Shown: positions 7,786 to 17,543 of the stretch, piece after piece
How positions within the stretch are numbered: the stretch's first letter is position 1
How the letters are laid out: each line of letters opens with the position of its first letter
DNA from: an uncultured Prochlorococcus sp.
GTDB lineage: Bacteria > Cyanobacteriota > Cyanobacteriia > PCC-6307 > Cyanobiaceae
Length of the DNA stretch: 34,315 bases
NCBI GenBank assembly: GCA_902573565.1
Contig: CACGKI010000015.1
Span: 1-34,315 of the forward strand
Direction: 5' to 3'
Position numbers and translations under genes: made by a program
The notes under the pieces: generated by a model
Databases searched by the model: none
Told to the model about the DNA's origin: nothing
The model's input: the letters and a program-made list of their open reading frames with translations, nothing else

Positions 7786-9219
7786 TTATATTAGACCATC
7801 TCCAATTTGCCAAAAGTTTAAACCTGATTCTTTAACATCAATACCTTGAATGATTGAACGAGTATCAAAAATCCAAGCGGGATGTCTCATTAAATTTGAG
7901 ACATCATTCCAATTTATTGATTTATAAATATCCCATTCAGTAAGAACTACAACAGCATCAGCATCCTTAAATATTGATGATAAATTATTAGCAAAACTCC
8001 AATTACTCTCCCTAATATTATTTGATTTATCTTCTATTTGATTAGTTTGGAAAATTGCTTTTTTCAAATCAGTTTCAATTTGGCGTGGCGAAACCTTAGG
8101 GTCATGAATTACTAAATAAGCACCTTCTTCTAAAAGATCTTTACAAATTTGAATCGCCGCTGATTCTCTTGTGTCATTGGTATTTGCTTTAAATGCAAAG
8201 CCGAGAATTATTATTTTTTTATTTGAAAGAGTTCCAAAAAGATTTTTTGTAATTAATTGTGAAATTCTATTTTGATGCCAAGTATTCAGTTTTACTACAC
8301 TTTCCCAAAAAGTTGCTACTTCTGGTAATCCAAAAAAGTCAGCCAAATAAACGAGATTTAGAATATCTTTCTTAAAACAGCTTCCTCCAAATCCTGGACC
8401 AGAATCAAGAAATTTAGTCCCAATTCGACTATCCGAACCTATTGCTCTAGAGACTTCTCTTACATCTGCTCCTGTAGCCTCACAAAGAGCACTTATTGAA
8501 TTTATAGAACTAATTCTTTGAGCTAAAAATGCATTAGCAGTTAATTTTGCTAATTCGCTACTCCATATATTTGTCCTCAATATTTTTTCTTCTGGTACCC
8601 AATATTTATAAATAGCTGCCAAGGATTCTATGGCTTCTGGATTATCCCCTCCAATTAGAACTCTATCTGGATTAACTAAATCGTTTATAGCCGAGCCTTC
8701 TGAGAGAAACTCAGGATTAGATAATACATCAAAAGTTTTGCTTGTAAAATCATTCCTCTTGCCTGAGTTTTTTGCTTCATCAAGTATTGATTTGATTACT
8801 TCCGCAGTCCTTACTGGTAATGTGCTTTTTTCAACAATAATTGTATGGCCATTGGAGAATTTAGCGACTTGACGAGCGCACTCCTCAACCCATTTTAAAT
8901 TACTTGCTTTTCCTGCTCCAAGGCCCTTTTTTTTTGTTGGTGTATTAACAGATATAAAAACCATATCTGCTTGTGCAATTTTTTCTTCGATCAAATTTGA
9001 AAAATATAGATTTTTATCTCGGCAATTTTTTATTATTTCATCTAAACCAGGTTCATATATTGGTAGTTCATCTAAATGATCACTATTCCATTTTTTTATT
9101 CTTTCTTCGTTTACGTCTACAACATTAATTATTATATCTTTGCATTTTTCAGCAATTACAGCCATAGTTGGTCCCCCAACATAACCTGCTCCAATACAAC
9201 ATATATTTTTAATTTTCAT
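7786..9219 (-). CDS. ugd: UDP-glucose 6-dehydrogenase, eukaryote-like type
   Basis: A 477-residue enzyme making UDP-glucuronate from UDP-glucose with two NAD+. Seen: CCIGAGYVGGPTMAVIAEKC (7-26), SVNTPTKKKG, VEKSTLPVRTAE, VLSNPEFLSEGSA (165-177), SSELAKLTANAFLAQR (Lys225, Asn229) and the nucleophile loop GFGGSCFKKD with Cys281. Whole stretches are close to animal and plant UGDH, and the length is nearer to those (about 480-495) than to typical bacterial Ugd (about 390-450). The product would feed glucuronate or derived sugars into surface polysaccharide. Its start (ATG at 9219) has 298 bp of non-coding sequence upstream. Confidence 0.93.
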   Translation of the reverse strand: MKIKNICCIGAGYVGGPTMAVIAEKCKDIIINVVDVNEERIKKWNSDHLDELPIYEPGLDEIIKNCRDKNLYFSNLIEEKIAQADMVFISVNTPTKKKGLGAGKASNLKWVEECARQVAKFSNGHTIIVEKSTLPVRTAEVIKSILDEAKNSGKRNDFTSKTFDVLSNPEFLSEGSAINDLVNPDRVLIGGDNPEAIESLAAIYKYWVPEEKILRTNIWSSELAKLTANAFLAQRISSINSISALCEATGADVREVSRAIGSDSRIGTKFLDSGPGFGGSCFKKDILNLVYLADFFGLPEVATFWESVVKLNTWHQNRISQLITKNLFGTLSNKKIIILGFAFKANTNDTRESAAIQICKDLLEEGAYLVIHDPKVSPRQIETDLKKAIFQTNQIEDKSNNIRESNWSFANNLSSIFKDADAVVVLTEWDIYKSINWNDVSNLMRHPAWIFDTRSIIQGIDVKESGLNFWQIGDGLI

Positions 9220-9517
9220 TTGGTAAATTTTGTCTCAATTTGTAATTGAAAAAAAAGGAAACCTAAATTTTTTAGGGTATTAATTTATTTAAAATTAACC
9301 TTTATTTTAAAACAGATTGGGTTGATTTATTTTGCTTTGACTATAAATTTTACCTTTATAGATATTTTAAAATCAATAAAGATATTTAAGAATTAATCAC
9401 TCAGGAAAGAAAAATCTTAAAGTTTGCAAGAAATATATTATTAGAAAAAGATAACTAATAAAAGAATTTTGATAATAGAAAATTTTGAAGTTGCTTAAAA
9501 TTTATATTAATTGGAGT
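9220..9517. other. 298-bp non-coding spacer between ugd and the Wzy_C gene
   Basis: There is no ATG-led frame of useful length on either strand. The only structure I see is a perfect 6-bp inverted repeat with a 3-nt loop at 9262-9276, without a clear T tract in either direction. It may hold the ugd promoter; nothing can be assigned firmly. Confidence 0.5.
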
Positions 9518-10792
9518 TTAAATTCTTGAAAGTCCTGATAAAAGTATCCAAAAAATCATGCCAATTCTAAAGTCTAAAAATTGGACATCAAAAAATTGTG
9601 AAAATATTAATATAAAAGTTGTTGTCCACCAAGCCTTATCAATGTAAAAATTTTGACTTTTTAATGTTTTACTTGGAAATTTTTTTAATAAATATATAGA
9701 TTTAAATGATCTCCATAAGGTTGAAAAAATTCCGAAGCCTATAATTGAGGCACTAATCAAACCATAACTGATTGCCAATTCTAAGAAGATATTATGAGCA
9801 TGCCCATACCATTCAAATTTTCTTGAAAAAAATAACAAGGGAAAACTTGCCGATCCCCATCCCAAAAGAGGCCTTTCTAGTATAAAGTTAATAGCTTCTT
9901 TATATACACTTAATCTTGGAAAACTTTCAAAATTAAGATTAATGTTTGAAAAATTACCAAAAAATAACTGCTTTCTAAAATTGTTATTCAATAACATAAG
10001 AGGGATTATGAAAAAAAATAAAAAAATCAGAAATATAAATAAATATTTGTTTTGATAAAAAAGTTGCAAAGATAATATGGTACCTAATAAAGCATTTCTT
10101 GATTTTGTTAGATAGATAAGAGTTACTACTAAAGATATTAAAATACTAATAACAAATCTTTGAAGTTTTGAATTTGAAAGTTGATAAATAAAGGCAATGA
10201 TAAAAGGGAAAATTATCACTAACCATGAGCCTGCATAGTTAGAATTACTAAATAATCCAGTCACCCCTCCAGAATCGATCATTGGCTTTTGATACCAAAT
10301 TAATAAACCATTTAATGCTTTGAATGGTCCATGCCAATTAAACCAATATTGACCAATAGCAGTTATTAGAAGTGGAATTGAGCCACTTACAAGATTAATG
10401 GCAGTATTCTTTCTTAAATCGCTTGTATTTAAAAACTTTTGAAATGCCCAAAAACAGTAGAAATAAGGAATCCAATTTAAAAGACCAATCCAATTAACAA
10501 ATGGTTGATAATCTGAAAGTACATCGTTACTGGAATGAAAAAAGTGATTTACTAAAGTCGTAGAGATTAGCAAGATACTGCTAAGAATAAATATCCTATT
10601 ACTTTTGTCTTGAAAATAATTAATTTCAGATTTTAAACTACTTAAAATTAACGCGATCAAGAAAAATATTCCTGCAATAGCTGGTGCTGAAACTAATAGA
10701 AAAACTCCAATATTGAAAAACTTGATTCCTATAGAGAAATGATCTAAATCTTTGTTTTTATTTTCAAATATCTTTTTAATGTTTAAGATCAC
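9518..10792 (-). CDS. O-antigen ligase/polymerase-like membrane protein (Wzy_C family)
   Basis: A 424-residue polytopic protein with around ten to twelve hydrophobic segments. Near residues 300-335 it has RPLLGWGSASFPLLF followed by GHAHNIFLELAISYG, the periplasmic loop with H-x-H-N..L-E that defines the Wzy_C/WaaL family. In that family the His joins polymerised polysaccharide to lipid A core or polymerises it. The cyanobacterial IctB group shares the fold, so ligase, polymerase or another function cannot be separated from sequence alone, but the polysaccharide context favours ligase or polymerase. It starts at a GTG (10792), close to the downstream side of the tRNA-Arg gene. Confidence 0.75.
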   Translation of the reverse strand: MILNIKKIFENKNKDLDHFSIGIKFFNIGVFLLVSAPAIAGIFFLIALILSSLKSEINYFQDKSNRIFILSSILLISTTLVNHFFHSSNDVLSDYQPFVNWIGLLNWIPYFYCFWAFQKFLNTSDLRKNTAINLVSGSIPLLITAIGQYWFNWHGPFKALNGLLIWYQKPMIDSGGVTGLFSNSNYAGSWLVIIFPFIIAFIYQLSNSKLQRFVISILISLVVTLIYLTKSRNALLGTILSLQLFYQNKYLFIFLIFLFFFIIPLMLLNNNFRKQLFFGNFSNINLNFESFPRLSVYKEAINFILERPLLGWGSASFPLLFFSRKFEWYGHAHNIFLELAISYGLISASIIGFGIFSTLWRSFKSIYLLKKFPSKTLKSQNFYIDKAWWTTTFILIFSQFFDVQFLDFRIGMIFWILLSGLSRI

Positions 10793-10856
10793 AGTTTTGT
10801 TTTTAATAAATTAAAAATATTCATTTTTCCTAAATTAGATGATCACCGATAATATA

Positions 10857-10930
<74 letters not shown>

Positions 10931-10938
10931 ACTTAATT

Positions 10939-10967
10939 ATTATATCCGAATGGTATATACTAAACAA
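10939..10967 (-). promoter_or_regulatory. Sigma-70-type promoter of tRNA-Arg
   Basis: On the minus strand there is a perfect -10 box TATAAT at 10944-10939 and, 17 bp upstream, TTGTTT at 10967-10962 as a weak -35 (3 of 6 consensus bases). The -10 ends 8 bp before the mature tRNA 5' end at 10930, a normal distance for transcription starting at or just before the tRNA. Confidence 0.6.
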
Positions 10968-11062
10968 TTGTTGAACTTGAAAATTTATAATTTTAAAGAT
11001 CAATTATTTGTAAAGTTAATTTCATATTATTTTGTAGAATATAAAAAAGATTTTTTATTATT

Positions 11063-11728
11063 TTGGCAAAAAGACTCTCAAAAATACAAATAAGAGAAAT
11101 TATTGAAGGCTTTTATAATGGAAAAGATTTGGACGAGCTATCAAAAGAATTTAATTTCACAAAGCTAACTTTATCAAGAAATTTAAAAAAAAATCTTGGT
11201 GAAGAAGTATATAAAGAGTTGATAAAGAAAAATGGACTTTCGGATAAATTAGTTAAAAATAATAACCAATCTTATAATGATAATTTTGAAGATTTAACAA
11301 ACACAAAGGATAAGGAAATTGTAATTTCTAATTTGAATTTTGCTGATTATGAACCTACACATTTCGTAGAACTTACTCCCCTAAATGAAGAAATAGAAAA
11401 TACAGTTCAAAAAGATTTTTCATCCATTAACATTTCAGAAATTGAATTTCCTAAAATTGTGTACATGATTGTTGATACAAAAATTGAGTTACAGATAAAA
11501 CTTCTTAAGGATTATGCAGATTGGCAATTTCTTTCAGATAAGGAATTAAATAGAAAAACAATAAAAATATTTTTTGATTTGAAAGCGGCAAAAGGTAATT
11601 GTCATAAGGACCAGAAAGTAATTAAAGTTCCTAATCCCAATGTCTTTAAAATCGTAGCACCTATATTGACTTCACGAGGAATTACAAGAATTGTTGCTGC
11701 TGAAAAGTTAATTGCTCTAGATAATTAA
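11063..11728 (+). CDS. Conserved cyanobacterial protein with HTH-like N terminus
   Basis: I do not recognise a named family. The product has 221 residues and starts at TTG (11063). The N terminus, about residues 1-50, reads as a helix-turn-helix: IQIREIIEGFYNGKDLDELS then FNFTKLTLSRNLKKNLG, resembling domains in which a spacing helix precedes a recognition helix. The middle (60-115) is acidic and low in hydrophobic residues, probably a linker. The C-terminal part has VYMIVDTKIELQIKLLKDYA, DWQFLSDKELNRKTIKIFFD and ends in RGITRIVAAEKLIALD, looking like a compact alpha/beta domain. There is no signal peptide or membrane segment. It follows the tRNA-Arg promoter region and is convergent with the small membrane protein gene at 11737. 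A DNA-binding role is an inference from the N terminus only. Confidence 0.65.
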   Translation: MAKRLSKIQIREIIEGFYNGKDLDELSKEFNFTKLTLSRNLKKNLGEEVYKELIKKNGLSDKLVKNNNQSYNDNFEDLTNTKDKEIVISNLNFADYEPTHFVELTPLNEEIENTVQKDFSSINISEIEFPKIVYMIVDTKIELQIKLLKDYADWQFLSDKELNRKTIKIFFDLKAAKGNCHKDQKVIKVPNPNVFKIVAPILTSRGITRIVAAEKLIALDN

Positions 11729-11736
11729 TAATTAAT

Positions 11737-11946
11737 TTATTTTTTCAAGATAAGGAAATTACCAAATAATGAACCGGCAATAAAATTGACTCCAATTATA
11801 AAACTTATAGGCAAAGCAACTGTTTCATTATTTAAAAAATTTACTTTAGTTTTTTGAGAACTATTTTGAATACCTATCATTAACATAAGTGATAAACTTA
11901 AGTTAAAGAGAATCATGAAGGATAATTTTTTAAAGCTCGTATTCAT
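11737..11946 (-). CDS. Small LapA-like (DUF1049) membrane protein
   Basis: A 69-residue protein with two hydrophobic segments (about 9-26 and 44-64). The pattern between them, IGIQNSSQKTKVNFLNNETV followed by LPISFIIGVNFIAGSLFGNF, matches the lipopolysaccharide-assembly-protein-A domain: a membrane helix, Q-N-S..V.F, then a P-led second helix with G-x-x-x-G. In Enterobacteria LapA helps control LPS synthesis; its cyanobacterial role is unknown. It lies 23 bp upstream of the stop of rsmI, on the same strand, and downstream of rsmI, so the two may be co-transcribed. Confidence 0.6.
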   Translation of the reverse strand: MNTSFKKLSFMILFNLSLSLMLMIGIQNSSQKTKVNFLNNETVALPISFIIGVNFIAGSLFGNFLILKK

Positions 11947-11969
11947 TATTATTTAATTCTGATTTAATT

Positions 11970-12836
11970 CTAATCCAAAATATTATATATTAAATTTTTT
12001 GAAAGATTATTTTTTTTCGCTAAGTATCTAGAAGCTGCTGATAAACTCAAACCAGCATTTATCAATTCAAGTAAGTCCTCCTTAAGGAATCTTTTATCGA
12101 TATCACTCTTTTGCAGGGTTTTAATTCCTTCAATTACAACAGTAATTTCTCCAAGAATTTTTTTATCTTTAAAATGCTCAATCATTTTATTAATACTTGT
12201 GCAAATATTTTCTTCAAACTTTTTGGTTAATTCTCTTGAAATATGAACTTCTCTTTCCCCTCCACAAACTTCCTTTAACTCTAATAGGAGTTTATTTAAT
12301 CTTTGAGGAGATTCAAACAATACAGTTGTTTTTGCGCTTTCGCTGATTTCTAAAAGTATTTTTTTTCTTTCAATATTTTTTTTTGGAAGAAATCCTTCAA
12401 ATACAAAACGTGAGGCACTCATACCACTAGCTACTAATGCTGTTAATGCGGCACTTGGGCCAGGAATACAAATAATATTCAAACCATTCGAAATAGCATT
12501 TTTTACAAGATCTTCACCTGGGTCGCATACACTTGGTAACCCAGCATCACTAACTAATGCTACAGAAGAACCTTTTTTTAGATCATTAATTATTTTGGGA
12601 ATTCTTTTGAAGCCATTGTGTTTATTAAAACTCATTAGTTGATTTTTAAAATCAAACCTACCCATAAGTTTGGAAGTCTGGCGAGTATCTTCACAAGCAA
12701 TGTAGGATACATTTTTAAGAATTTTAATTACTCTAAGAGATATATCATCTAAATTTCCTATGGGTGTTCCAACCATATATAAAGTATTATTTTCAGGTTC
12801 TTTGTTTTTATGAGATAATGTAGTATTTGTATCCAT
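11970..12836 (-). CDS. rsmI: 16S rRNA (cytidine(1402)-2'-O)-methyltransferase RsmI
   Basis: A 288-residue member of the tetrapyrrole-methylase-fold family that 2'-O-methylates C1402 in the ribosomal P site. Seen: MVGTPIGNLDDISLRVIKIL, ACEDTRQTSKLM, ALVSDAGLPSVCDPG, IPGPSAALTALVASG and FEGFLPKK, all characteristic RsmI blocks binding SAM. The C terminus has a short helical tail LSLSAASRYLAKKNNLSKN like the RsmI C-terminal HTH. The ATG at 12836 lies 3 bp from the GTG of the divergent cysQ gene. Confidence 0.95.
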   Translation of the reverse strand: MDTNTTLSHKNKEPENNTLYMVGTPIGNLDDISLRVIKILKNVSYIACEDTRQTSKLMGRFDFKNQLMSFNKHNGFKRIPKIINDLKKGSSVALVSDAGLPSVCDPGEDLVKNAISNGLNIICIPGPSAALTALVASGMSASRFVFEGFLPKKNIERKKILLEISESAKTTVLFESPQRLNKLLLELKEVCGGEREVHISRELTKKFEENICTSINKMIEHFKDKKILGEITVVIEGIKTLQKSDIDKRFLKEDLLELINAGLSLSAASRYLAKKNNLSKNLIYNILD

Positions 12837-12839
12837 TTC

Positions 12840-13754
12840 GTGACTAATTTACCAGAAGGCGTAGATATTAATAATCTTATCGATGATTTGAGGATTTTCA
12901 GCTGGGAAGCGGCTGATATATTGATTTTTTATTCTGATTTAATTAAAAATTCGAAGGATGGAAGTGAAATCTTAAAAAATGGAAAAATAAATAATCCAGT
13001 TACGATGGCTGATCTCAAAGTAAATGAGCTAATTATTAAGAGAATTAATGAAAAATATCAAGATGTAATTGGTTGGGAAATTTTAAGTGAAGAAAATGTG
13101 AAGATTTCTAATGATAGTTGTGACTTGAATTCAGATTGGCTTTGGGTCTTCGATCCTTTAGATGGGACTAAAGATTTTTTGCAAAGAACAGGAAATTATG
13201 CAATGCATCTTGCACTTAATTATAAAAATAAGCCTTTGATGGGTGTTGTCCTGATCCCTAACAGAGATGAATTATGGATTTCAAATGGCCAAAAAGTTTG
13301 GTGCGAGAGTAGAGCTGGTGCAAAAAAAATATTCCATTTTTCAAACAAAAAATTTTTGAGGGATATGACATTAGTTACTAGCAAAAATCATAGTAATAAA
13401 AATTTGAAATTATTAATTAATGAGATCAACTTCAAAAATGTTGTAACTATGGGAAGCATAGGATGCAAAATTGCCTCAATCATTAGAGGAGAGAGTGATA
13501 TCTACATATCTTTAACAAATCCTGATAAAAGCTCTCCCAAGGATTGGGATTTTGCTGCTCCAGAAATAATATTAAAAACTGCTGGGGGGGCACTAACAAA
13601 TATTGATAATGAAGATCTATGCTATAACAAATCTAATTTCGAACAAAGAGGAATAATTGTTGCTTCAAATGATAAGCATTTGCACAAGAAGATTTGTTCA
13701 GAAATTAAAAATTTAATTAGGGCTAAGAATATTTATCCTTTAGATTTTAATTGA
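12840..13754 (+). CDS. cysQ: 3'(2'),5'-bisphosphate nucleotidase (CysQ-like)
   Basis: A 304-residue inositol-monophosphatase-fold protein. It should remove the 3' phosphate from PAP, the by-product of sulfate assimilation. Metal-binding motifs seen: [19 protein letters not shown]-type [20 protein letters not shown] and [16 protein letters not shown]. These fit CysQ better than true inositol monophosphatase, though substrate choice in this fold is not fixed by motifs alone. Start is GTG at 12840, set by divergence from rsmI. The 3' end overlaps the 3' end of pnp by 8 bp in convergent orientation. Confidence 0.88.
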   Translation: MTNLPEGVDINNLIDDLRIFSWEAADILIFYSDLIKNSKDGSEILKNGKINNPVTMADLKVNELIIKRINEKYQDVIGWEILSEENVKISNDSCDLNSDWLWVFDPLDGTKDFLQRTGNYAMHLALNYKNKPLMGVVLIPNRDELWISNGQKVWCESRAGAKKIFHFSNKKFLRDMTLVTSKNHSNKNLKLLINEINFKNVVTMGSIGCKIASIIRGESDIYISLTNPDKSSPKDWDFAAPEIILKTAGGALTNIDNEDLCYNKSNFEQRGIIVASNDKHLHKKICSEIKNLIRAKNIYPLDFN

Positions 13755-15912
13755 GTGGAGCAACTGGAGTTGGTGTTGGCTCAGGATAAGACATTCCGCC
13801 ATTTTGAGCTACACCTCTAAGAGTAAGATTAATTCTTCCTCTACTATCAATTTCTCTAACTCTGACCGTTACCTCATCACCTTGCCTTATAACATCTTCT
13901 ACTCTCTCAACTCTGGCTTCAGATAATTGCGAGATATGAACCATGCCCTCTTTACCAGGAAGTATTTCTACAAAGGCACCAATTGGTATTATCCTGGTAA
14001 CAACTCCTGGGAATATTTCACCCTCATGAACTTTTCGAGTTAATCCTTCGATTATTTTTTGTGCTTCTTCGGCAGCAGCACCATCATGGGAAGCAATAGT
14101 TACTATACCTCCATCTTCTATATCAATTTTTGTGTTGGTCCTCTCAGTAATTCCTTTAATTGTCCTTCCTCCTGGACCAATAACGGTTCCTATAAGCTCA
14201 GGATCAATCCTGAAGCTTAAAAGGCGTGGAGCATGGGGTGATAATGATTCTTGAGGTTTATCAATCGCTTCTTGCATTTTTTCTAATATATGAATTCTTG
14301 CGGGTCTTGCTTTCTTAATGGCATCAGAGATAACTTTAACTGGCAAACCAGTAATTTTCATATCCATTTGTAAAGCAGTTATACCTTTTTCAGTCCCTGC
14401 AACCTTAAAATCCATATCTCCAAGAAAATCCTCAATACCCTGGATATCTGTAAGAATTCTTATATCTTTACCCTCTTTAATTAAACCCATCGCAGTCCCA
14501 CTAACTGGGGCTTTTAAAGGAACGCCTGCATCTAAAAGTGAGAGCGTGCTTCCACAAACCGATCCCATTGAAGTAGATCCGTTTGAACTCAATACCTCAC
14601 TAACGACTCTTAAGACGTAAGGAAAAGTTTCCTTTCCTGGGAGGACCGGTATAATTGCTCTTTCAGCAAGAGCTCCATGGCCTATTTCTCTTCTGCCAGG
14701 GGTTCTCATTGGTCTTGTCTCTCCAACTGAGTATGGAGGAAAATTATAGTGATGTAAATAAGTTTTTTCTGTATTTGGGTTGAGGTCATCCATCTCTTGA
14801 GCATCGCTAGGTGTCCCAAGTGTGGTAGTAGATAAAACTTGAGTTAGACCTCTTTGAAACAAAGCTGAACCATGTACTCTTTTTGGAAGTATTCCTGCAG
14901 ATGCTGTAATTTTTCTCACTTCATCTAACTCACGCCCATCAACTCTTTTCCCCTCCTCAATAATTTGCGACCTCATTAATTTCTTTGTAAGCTTTTTAAA
15001 GTCGCCACTTAACAACTTATCATTCTCTGATATTAGGACTTTTAGTTGGCTGTCATCTTTCAAAGATTCTATTTTATTTTGAGTCTCAATTTTTATATTT
15101 TCAAGCTCGATATCTCTCTCTTCTTTTGATTGATCAAACTTCTTTAAAACGAGCTCGATAGCTTTTGTACAATTTTTTTCAAGATAAGAAGGTAATGTTT
15201 TATCTTCTTCAGGGTTAGAAGGCTTAATTTGTTTTATTCCTAAATCTTTTAGCAAATCTTCTTGCGATTTAATAAGTTCAGATACGGCCTCGTATCCAAA
15301 ATCTATAGCTTCAATAGTATCTTGTTCAGATAGTTGATTAGCCCCTGCCTCGATCATAACAATACCATCAGGAGAACCTGCTACCACAATATCTAGATCA
15401 CCTTTCTCTATTTCTCTATAACTTGGATTTAAGATGAAATCATCTCCTATAAGCCCAACTCTGACAGCGGCCATTGGACCATAAAATGGAATCTCTCCAA
15501 GTAAAGTTGCTATTGATGCTCCTGTGACTGCAAGAACATCAGCGGGCACTCTCTCATCAAGAGAAAGGCAAGAAGCAACAATCTGAATTTCGTCTCTCAT
15601 CCAAGATGGGAAAAGAGGTCTCATTGGTCTGTCAATCAATCTTGAGATTAAAGTTGCCCTCTCTGGGGGGCGTCCCTCTCTTCTCATAAAACCGCCTGGT
15701 ATTCTTCCTGCAGCATATAGTTTTTCCTCGTAATCACATATTAGAGGGAGAAAGTCACCAACTTCTTTTTTTGATGTTTTTGTCGCTGTAACTAGTAAAG
15801 AGGTGTCTCCACACTCAATCATTACTGATCCATTCGCTTGAGGAGCATATAGTCCTGTAGTTAGTCGTATCTCTCGTCCGTCAAACGTGATCGACTTATT
15901 TTGTCCTTCCAC
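13747..15912 (-). CDS. pnp: Polyribonucleotide nucleotidyltransferase (PNPase)
   Basis: A 721-residue phosphorolytic 3'-5' exoribonuclease, full length. Order: first RNase PH domain ([22 protein letters not shown]), helical linker, second RNase PH domain ([50 protein letters not shown] with the metal-binding Asp residues), KH domain ([11 protein letters not shown] near residue 585) and S1 domain ([18 protein letters not shown]). The C-terminal tail is short and proline-rich. In bacteria and chloroplasts it degrades and tails mRNA. It starts at GTG (15912) preceded by a GGA-poor leader; the upstream 177 bp to rpsN is non-coding and probably contains the promoter. Confidence 0.97.
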   Translation of the reverse strand: MEGQNKSITFDGREIRLTTGLYAPQANGSVMIECGDTSLLVTATKTSKKEVGDFLPLICDYEEKLYAAGRIPGGFMRREGRPPERATLISRLIDRPMRPLFPSWMRDEIQIVASCLSLDERVPADVLAVTGASIATLLGEIPFYGPMAAVRVGLIGDDFILNPSYREIEKGDLDIVVAGSPDGIVMIEAGANQLSEQDTIEAIDFGYEAVSELIKSQEDLLKDLGIKQIKPSNPEEDKTLPSYLEKNCTKAIELVLKKFDQSKEERDIELENIKIETQNKIESLKDDSQLKVLISENDKLLSGDFKKLTKKLMRSQIIEEGKRVDGRELDEVRKITASAGILPKRVHGSALFQRGLTQVLSTTTLGTPSDAQEMDDLNPNTEKTYLHHYNFPPYSVGETRPMRTPGRREIGHGALAERAIIPVLPGKETFPYVLRVVSEVLSSNGSTSMGSVCGSTLSLLDAGVPLKAPVSGTAMGLIKEGKDIRILTDIQGIEDFLGDMDFKVAGTEKGITALQMDMKITGLPVKVISDAIKKARPARIHILEKMQEAIDKPQESLSPHAPRLLSFRIDPELIGTVIGPGGRTIKGITERTNTKIDIEDGGIVTIASHDGAAAEEAQKIIEGLTRKVHEGEIFPGVVTRIIPIGAFVEILPGKEGMVHISQLSEARVERVEDVIRQGDEVTVRVREIDSRGRINLTLRGVAQNGGMSYPEPTPTPVAPLN

Positions 15913-16089
15913 TTTTTAAATTATAAATCTATACATAATTTATTCTTACATTTTATAGGGACATATTGAGTGATTTATTTAAATAAGCTGTAAAATTTAT
16001 AAAAAACTGAATAAATGTGAGTTAAATTTTTTAAAAATATTATTGATTAGGATGAATTTCTGAAATTTTTTTAAAACATATTAAAATTT

Positions 16090-16392
16090 CTACCAACTAG
16101 ATTTTACAACTCCAGGAAGTTCTCCATTGTGGGCTCTTTGCCTTAATTGATTTCTGCATAAACCAAAATCTCTATAAACACCTCTTGGTTTACCAGTAGC
16201 CCAACATCTATTCCTAACTCTATTTGGAGCTGAGTTTCTTGGAAGACCCTGAATTTTCCTATGAATCTCTAATCTTTTCATAGGGTCTTGAGCAGCATTA
16301 AATTCTTCTAATAATGATTTCCTTTTTGCAGCATATTTTTTTACAAGTTTTTTGCGTTTAACTTCTCTAGCAATCATGGACTTTTTCGCCAT
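16090..16392 (-). CDS. rpsN: 30S ribosomal protein S14
   Basis: A 100-residue S14 of the long, zinc-free type (no CxxC pair). Seen: the basic N terminus [55 protein letters not shown] and a C-terminal SSW. It binds the 3' domain of 16S rRNA in the small-subunit head. As in many cyanobacteria it is outside the main ribosomal operons, between rseP and pnp. Confidence 0.98.
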   Translation of the reverse strand: MAKKSMIAREVKRKKLVKKYAAKRKSLLEEFNAAQDPMKRLEIHRKIQGLPRNSAPNRVRNRCWATGKPRGVYRDFGLCRNQLRQRAHNGELPGVVKSSW

Positions 16393-16454
16393 CGAAAATA
16401 TTTATAATAGATCTTATTATTCTATCAGCTTAACTAGCAAATCTCGAAATTTTA

Positions 16455-17534
16455 TTATTGATTTAGTAATCTTTGAACAATTAAAAGTTGACTTGTATCC
16501 CTAATTATAAGAAGAACACTTAATCCAACCAAAAGAAAAAAACTTGATTGAGTAACTGCCATTTGTACCTTGCCTGGGATAGGCTTCCCCCTAAACCCTT
16601 CAATTAAAGTAAAAACAAGTTGGCCTCCATCTAAAAGGGGCAAAGGTAAAGAATTTAGTACTGCTAAATTTATAGAAATTAGAGCCGCAAATAATAAAAT
16701 CCCTGTACCCCCTTGTTCTGAAAGTTGAGCTCCAATTTCAACAATTTTGACTGGTCCACTTAATTGTTGTGCTGTCGAGGAGAAATTAGTTATTAATCCT
16801 TTATAACCTTGAATTGTTTTTACTAAAAGTGACAAAAACTCTTTGTTAGAGTATTTAAAAAGTTCGAAAATATTTTTTGTTTTTTTAGTTTCTTTCCTTA
16901 TATTTGGTTGTAATTGAGCTCCTATGGTGCCTTTCCCATCAACATTTTTGGGTATTAGAGTTATTTCTTTTAAGTTCCCTTCCCTCTCGATTTCAATTAA
17001 AATTGGTTTTTCTGATGAGCTTTGAATCTCTTTCACCAGAGTGGAGACAGCTTGATCACCAACTCCTAAAGTATTAGTGTGAATTTTTATAATCTTATCT
17101 CCTGCTTCTAAGCCAGCTAAATAGGCGGCCTTATCAGGCTGTGTTGCTAAAACTAAAATACCTGGTTCAGGATCAAAAGGGATTCCAGCTGTAGTTACAT
17201 TTAAAATTAAAATAGTGTAAGCAAGAATTAAATTAGCAAATACCCCGGCAGAGATAACAATAATTCTTTGAATTATTGGCCTATTTTTTAAAAGGTTTGG
17301 ATCTTTAGGGTCAATATTATTAAGTTCCTCATCTGGGAAGGAAACAAAGCCTCCTAAAGGGAAAGCTCTAAATGAATATGTTATTTCTTTATATTTTTTT
17401 TGAATTATTGAAGGTCCAAATCCAATAGAAAATCCATCTACGTAGATACCTTGTAAAATCGCTGCAAGAAAATGTCCCATCTCATGAAAAAAAATGAGAA
17501 ATCCTAGAACTGTTATTGAGGTTAGAACATTCAT
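16455..17534 (-). CDS. rseP: Site-2 intramembrane metalloprotease (RseP family)
   Basis: A 359-residue membrane zinc protease. Seen: HEMGH at residues 17-21 in the first membrane helix (zinc ligands and catalytic Glu), a single PDZ domain at about 120-195 (AAYLAGLEAGDKIIKI), and LPLPLLDGGQLVF near 296-308 with the third zinc ligand Asp302 in a late membrane segment. Single-PDZ proteins of this size are usual in cyanobacteria; E. coli RseP has two PDZ domains. It cleaves membrane-bound regulators such as anti-sigma factors; the target here is unknown. It lies 9 bp downstream of serS, same strand. Confidence 0.93.
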   Translation of the reverse strand: MNVLTSITVLGFLIFFHEMGHFLAAILQGIYVDGFSIGFGPSIIQKKYKEITYSFRAFPLGGFVSFPDEELNNIDPKDPNLLKNRPIIQRIIVISAGVFANLILAYTILILNVTTAGIPFDPEPGILVLATQPDKAAYLAGLEAGDKIIKIHTNTLGVGDQAVSTLVKEIQSSSEKPILIEIEREGNLKEITLIPKNVDGKGTIGAQLQPNIRKETKKTKNIFELFKYSNKEFLSLLVKTIQGYKGLITNFSSTAQQLSGPVKIVEIGAQLSEQGGTGILLFAALISINLAVLNSLPLPLLDGGQLVFTLIEGFRGKPIPGKVQMAVTQSSFFLLVGLSVLLIIRDTSQLLIVQRLLNQ

Positions 17535-17543
17535 TTATTTATA

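Noticed and set aside
9262..9276. Inverted repeat CCTAAA-TTT-TTTAGG as a terminator
   Set aside because: The stem is short and AT-rich, there is no T tract after it in either direction, and it lies upstream of ugd, not after a gene end.
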